Source: an uncultured Flavobacteriaceae bacterium (GTDB taxonomy: Bacteria > Bacteroidota > Bacteroidia > Flavobacteriales > Flavobacteriaceae). Taken from it: a stretch of 8,303 nt of DNA. Location: contig CALJFV010000174.1 in NCBI GenBank assembly GCA_938074515.1, positions 1-8,303 of the forward strand, read 5' to 3'. Positions 6,199 to 8,303 of this stretch are shown in pieces. Both the position numbers and the translations under genes were made by a program. Numbering within the stretch: the first letter of the stretch is position 1; each line of letters begins with the position of its first letter. The notes beneath the pieces are model-generated. The model did no database searches. It was not told the origin of the DNA and worked only from the letters and a program-made list of their open reading frames with translations.

Positions 6199-7248
6199 CT
6201 AAGGCTTCATTTCCGAGGGAACTCGGGGGTTCATAATAAAAAACCAAAGAGGAGGAAGCAGGCTAAGGACAATAGAGGTTGGATAGCCAAAAGGCAGTTC
6301 TGGGCTGGAAGCGTGATGGTCTAGAAGCTGGTATTTTTTATTCGAGCGATAGTGATGATCGCTGTGTCGCGTTAGCTCATAAAGCAAGATTCGTCCCATA
6401 AGGTGGTTGCTATTCCAAGAATGAATCTCTTTAACAGCAGCATAACGCCCTGAGACTTTTTTTGGACGCATTAAACCGTAGTGTTCTATATAATTGGTTG
6501 TTTCGAGCAACAACACGGCCACCATCGCAATGACAAGCCCCCACAAACATGCCTTAAACCCAAACACAACAAACACAAGCAATAAATATAAGCCCTGCCC
6601 TGTAGCGTACCAGAACAAATCATTATGCCACAAGGCCTCAATTCCTACTTTATCACGAAGAAGTGTTTTTTGCAAATTTAAAGCGCTCTTGAGCTGTCCA
6701 ATTATAGACGTAACCCAAAAGGAATATACGGGTTGATTGTATTTTGCAGTGGCAGGATCTTCTGGAGTCGCAGCGTGTTGATGGTGGCCGTAGTTGTGTT
6801 CAATATAAAAATGCATATACAAGGCGGGACACAAGAGCAGTTTTCCAAGGAATCGTTCTGCTTTTGTGTTTCTGTGGCCGAGTTCATGGGCGACATTGAT
6901 TCCATTTGCCCCCAAGACAATCCCTAATGAAAGAGCAAACCCTAGAAGGACTTTAAAGTCGTATAGCGGCACAAGGTAGATATAGAAATAGGCAATTAAT
7001 CCAAAAACAATAGGAAGGTTGGCATAGAGCAAGAGGTCAAAAACACCCCAAATGCCCTTTTTTGATTTTTCCTCTGCATCTAAATTTTCTTGACTTTGAG
7101 GCAAGAGTAATTCCAAAACAGGAACCAAACCAAAGACATAGATAATCGTGGCATAGCCCCAGTACCCACCCAACAGTATAGAGAGGGTAAATACCGCAGG
7201 AGTAGAATAGGCGGTTAGGTATTTTAAATCACCTGGATTTAAAGGCAC
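6199..7248 (-). CDS. alkB: AlkB-type membrane di-iron hydroxylase (alkane 1-monooxygenase family)
   Basis: This is an integral-membrane non-haem di-iron monooxygenase. Family members hydroxylate the terminal carbon of n-alkanes or related acyl/terpenoid chains, with electrons from rubredoxin or ferredoxin; the substrate here is unknown. All histidine motifs are present: HELGH at residues 121-125, EHNYGHH at 150-156, NYIEHYGL at 252-259, and RHSDHH at 294-299, with HSWNS at 276-280 preceding the last box. About six hydrophobic segments are visible, near 14-30, 32-50, 70-92, 98-118, 212-232 and 234-250. At 349 residues it is shorter than the roughly 400 of Pseudomonas AlkB. The start is a GTG; an in-frame stop lies eight codons upstream with no ATG between. 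It leads a minus-strand run (alkB-gltX-SPFH) and diverges from the DUF4175 gene. No rubredoxin gene or fusion is visible. The symbol denotes the family, not proven alkane use. Confidence 0.87.
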   Translation of the reverse strand: MPLNPGDLKYLTAYSTPAVFTLSILLGGYWGYATIIYVFGLVPVLELLLPQSQENLDAEEKSKKGIWGVFDLLLYANLPIVFGLIAYFYIYLVPLYDFKVLLGFALSLGIVLGANGINVAHELGHRNTKAERFLGKLLLCPALYMHFYIEHNYGHHQHAATPEDPATAKYNQPVYSFWVTSIIGQLKSALNLQKTLLRDKVGIEALWHNDLFWYATGQGLYLLLVFVVFGFKACLWGLVIAMVAVLLLETTNYIEHYGLMRPKKVSGRYAAVKEIHSWNSNHLMGRILLYELTRHSDHHYRSNKKYQLLDHHASSPELPFGYPTSIVLSLLPPLWFFIMNPRVPSEMKP

Positions 7249-7292
7249 AAGAGCGAAATTTAAATTAATTTAGAGGCGTGAAATTTATATAA
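7249..7292. promoter_or_regulatory. Divergent alkB/DUF4175 promoter region
   Basis: This AT-rich 44-bp spacer separates two divergent genes, so promoters for both should lie in or near it. It holds two copies of GAAATTTA (7255-7262 and 7280-7287), 25 bases apart; read on the minus strand these are TAAATTTC, one mismatch from the TAnnTTTG -7 element. A perfect 10-bp palindrome, AAATTAATTT, lies at 7262-7271. All of this could arise by chance in such AT-rich DNA, so no operator is claimed. Confidence 0.35.
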
Positions 7293-8189
7293 GTGAGTGA
7301 TTTCCAAGTTATAGAGAAAAAACTACGTGAATTTAAAAAAAAATTCTATCTCAACAAGCTGTTGCGGGGAGGGATTTTCTTTTTGGCAATTGGCGTGCTT
7401 TATTTTTTGCTAACCGCCTGGGTTGAAGAATTATTTTGGTTGCCAAAACCCCTGAGGGCAGTGGTGTTTTGGGCTTTTGTCCTGGTTGAAGTCGGCCTTT
7501 GGTTTTATTGGATTTGGCCAGCGCTAGGAGTGCTTATAGGCCTTAAAACCCCAATGAGCAACCAAGAGGCGGCACGAATTATTGGCACACAAATCCCTGA
7601 AGTAGGGGACCGCTTAACCAATACTTTAGATTTACTAAAACAAGCACAAGACACCGAACTTGTGTTGGCTAGTATTGCTCAAAAATCAAAGACACTTTCT
7701 CCATTCTATTTTAGTCAAGCAATTGATTTTAAAGACAATGTAAAGCATTTGCGCTGGATTATTCTTCCCGTCACACTGCTGATGTTGATTTGGATGTTTG
7801 GAGACCTTTCTTCTTTATTTGAGGGATACAATCGGGTCGCGGCGTATAATCAAGAATTCGTGCGTCCCGCGCCATATAATTTAACGCTTTTAAACCAAGA
7901 GTTAAAAGCCAGGAGCAATCAAGAGATTCGATTGCGCATAGAGGCCAAAGGAGCAGTTTTACCGAGCGAGGTGTTTGTGGTCTTTGGAGGCCAGCGTCAA
8001 ACGATGGCTCCCAAAGGGATTGACCAATTTGAGCTCGTGCTTCCCCCTCAAAAAGCGTCTTTTGACATGTATTTTGGCACAGACCTATATCGTTCTAAGG
8101 ACTATTCTTTTGAGATTGTTTATGGCCCAGAGATTAGAGCGTTTTCTGTAGAGATAATTCCGCCAAGTTATACCCGAATGCGTCGATAA
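7293..8189 (+). CDS. DUF4175 family membrane protein, apparently truncated
   Basis: I recognise the N-terminal part of the Bacteroidota DUF4175 family, whose function is unknown. Visible are a charged amphipathic start (residues 1-20), two membrane segments near 24-42 and 56-83, a soluble stretch with EVGDRLTNTLDLL (103-115), a third membrane segment near 152-170, and an extracytoplasmic beta-rich part containing FVRPAPYNLTL and the closing YGPEIRAFSVEIIPPSYT. From memory, full members run to roughly 1,000 residues or more, with a long coiled-coil tail. Here the frame ends at 298 residues, just after PPSYT, where the family normally continues. The start is a GTG directly after an in-frame TAA. 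The protein is therefore either a broken gene or cut by an assembly junction at about 8175-8192. Confidence 0.75.
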   Translation: MSDFQVIEKKLREFKKKFYLNKLLRGGIFFLAIGVLYFLLTAWVEELFWLPKPLRAVVFWAFVLVEVGLWFYWIWPALGVLIGLKTPMSNQEAARIIGTQIPEVGDRLTNTLDLLKQAQDTELVLASIAQKSKTLSPFYFSQAIDFKDNVKHLRWIILPVTLLMLIWMFGDLSSLFEGYNRVAAYNQEFVRPAPYNLTLLNQELKARSNQEIRLRIEAKGAVLPSEVFVVFGGQRQTMAPKGIDQFELVLPPQKASFDMYFGTDLYRSKDYSFEIVYGPEIRAFSVEIIPPSYTRMRR

Positions 8190-8303
8190 AAATATGATGT
8201 AAGTGCAAATACTTTAACAACCTTACACACTTTTAATACTGCGCCTGCTGCTGGAGGTACAAGTTATGGTGGTATTAGAGGAACGACTACTATTGGAGAT
8301 GTA
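8190..8303 (+). CDS. Partial frame resembling a GloVer-type repeat unit (unrelated to DUF4175)
   Basis: After the TAA at 8187-8189 the same frame is open for 38 codons to the window edge. The peptide starts KYDVSANTLTTLHTFN, continues with a Gly/Ala/Thr/Ser-rich turn (AAGGTSYGGIRGTT), and ends TIGDV. This resembles one unit of the GloVer-type tandem repeat in secreted beta-propeller-like proteins, which have the form KYD...L..LH.F......G..PYGGL......LYG. No start codon for this frame lies between the stop and the match, so its true 5' part is not in this window. The assignment rests on memory of the repeat consensus over a short stretch. The sequence could instead be non-coding. Confidence 0.4.

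Noticed and set aside
6494..6927. Open frames on both strands within the alkB-like gene
   Set aside because: These overlap the histidine-box coding region in other frames and look like shadows.
8264..8303. ATG-started frame at the right edge (MVVLEERLLLEM)
   Set aside because: Only 13 codons are visible and it competes with a frame that shows repeat-protein resemblance; too short to support.

Overview
The window looks like a chromosomal housekeeping stretch from a member of the Bacteroidota, most likely a Flavobacteriia-type organism. The reasons are a DUF4175 membrane protein (a family I know mainly from Bacteroidota), the form of the SPFH/stomatin-like protein and of GltX, a TAnnTTTG-type promoter motif in front of the tRNA gene, and start codons that mostly lack a Shine-Dalgarno sequence. 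No CRISPR array, insertion sequence, toxin-antitoxin pair, phage gene or rRNA was seen.

Layout. Bases 1-1212 (+): the 3' end of rnr (RNase R), then a complete LysE-family exporter 45 bp downstream. Bases 1239-1721 (-): folB (dihydroneopterin aldolase) and, 46 bp beyond its stop, a tRNA-Cys(GCA) with encoded CCA. The tRNA has its own -7-like promoter motif, and its hairpin-plus-T-tract terminator lies across the stop codon of the converging LysE gene. Bases 1722-1896 are the folB/glnS divergent spacer; they hold a possible 37-codon small ORF whose TGA overlaps the glnS ATG. Bases 1897-3576 (+): full-length glnS. It converges on an SPFH membrane protein, with only 12 bp between the stops. Bases 4572-7248 (-): a same-strand run transcribed in the order alkB-type fatty-acid/alkane hydroxylase, gltX, SPFH protein. 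Bases 7293-8189 (+): a DUF4175 protein diverging from alkB across 44 bp.

How the genes fit together. glnS, gltX and tRNA-Cys serve translation. rnr serves RNA turnover. folB serves folate synthesis. The SPFH, LysE, AlkB-like and DUF4175 proteins are membrane proteins. The AlkB-like di-iron enzyme directly upstream of gltX is the least expected partner; no rubredoxin or rubredoxin reductase is visible in the window.

The most anomalous place is the right end. The DUF4175 frame stops after 298 residues, where I recall the family being far longer. The sequence after the stop is open to the window edge and encodes a Thr/Gly/Ala-rich peptide resembling one unit of secreted GloVer-type tandem-repeat proteins. 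This is either a real disruption or rearrangement of the DUF4175 gene or an assembly chimera at a contig end. I saw no convincing new biological system; the other points of interest are the small ORF before glnS and the alkB-gltX linkage.
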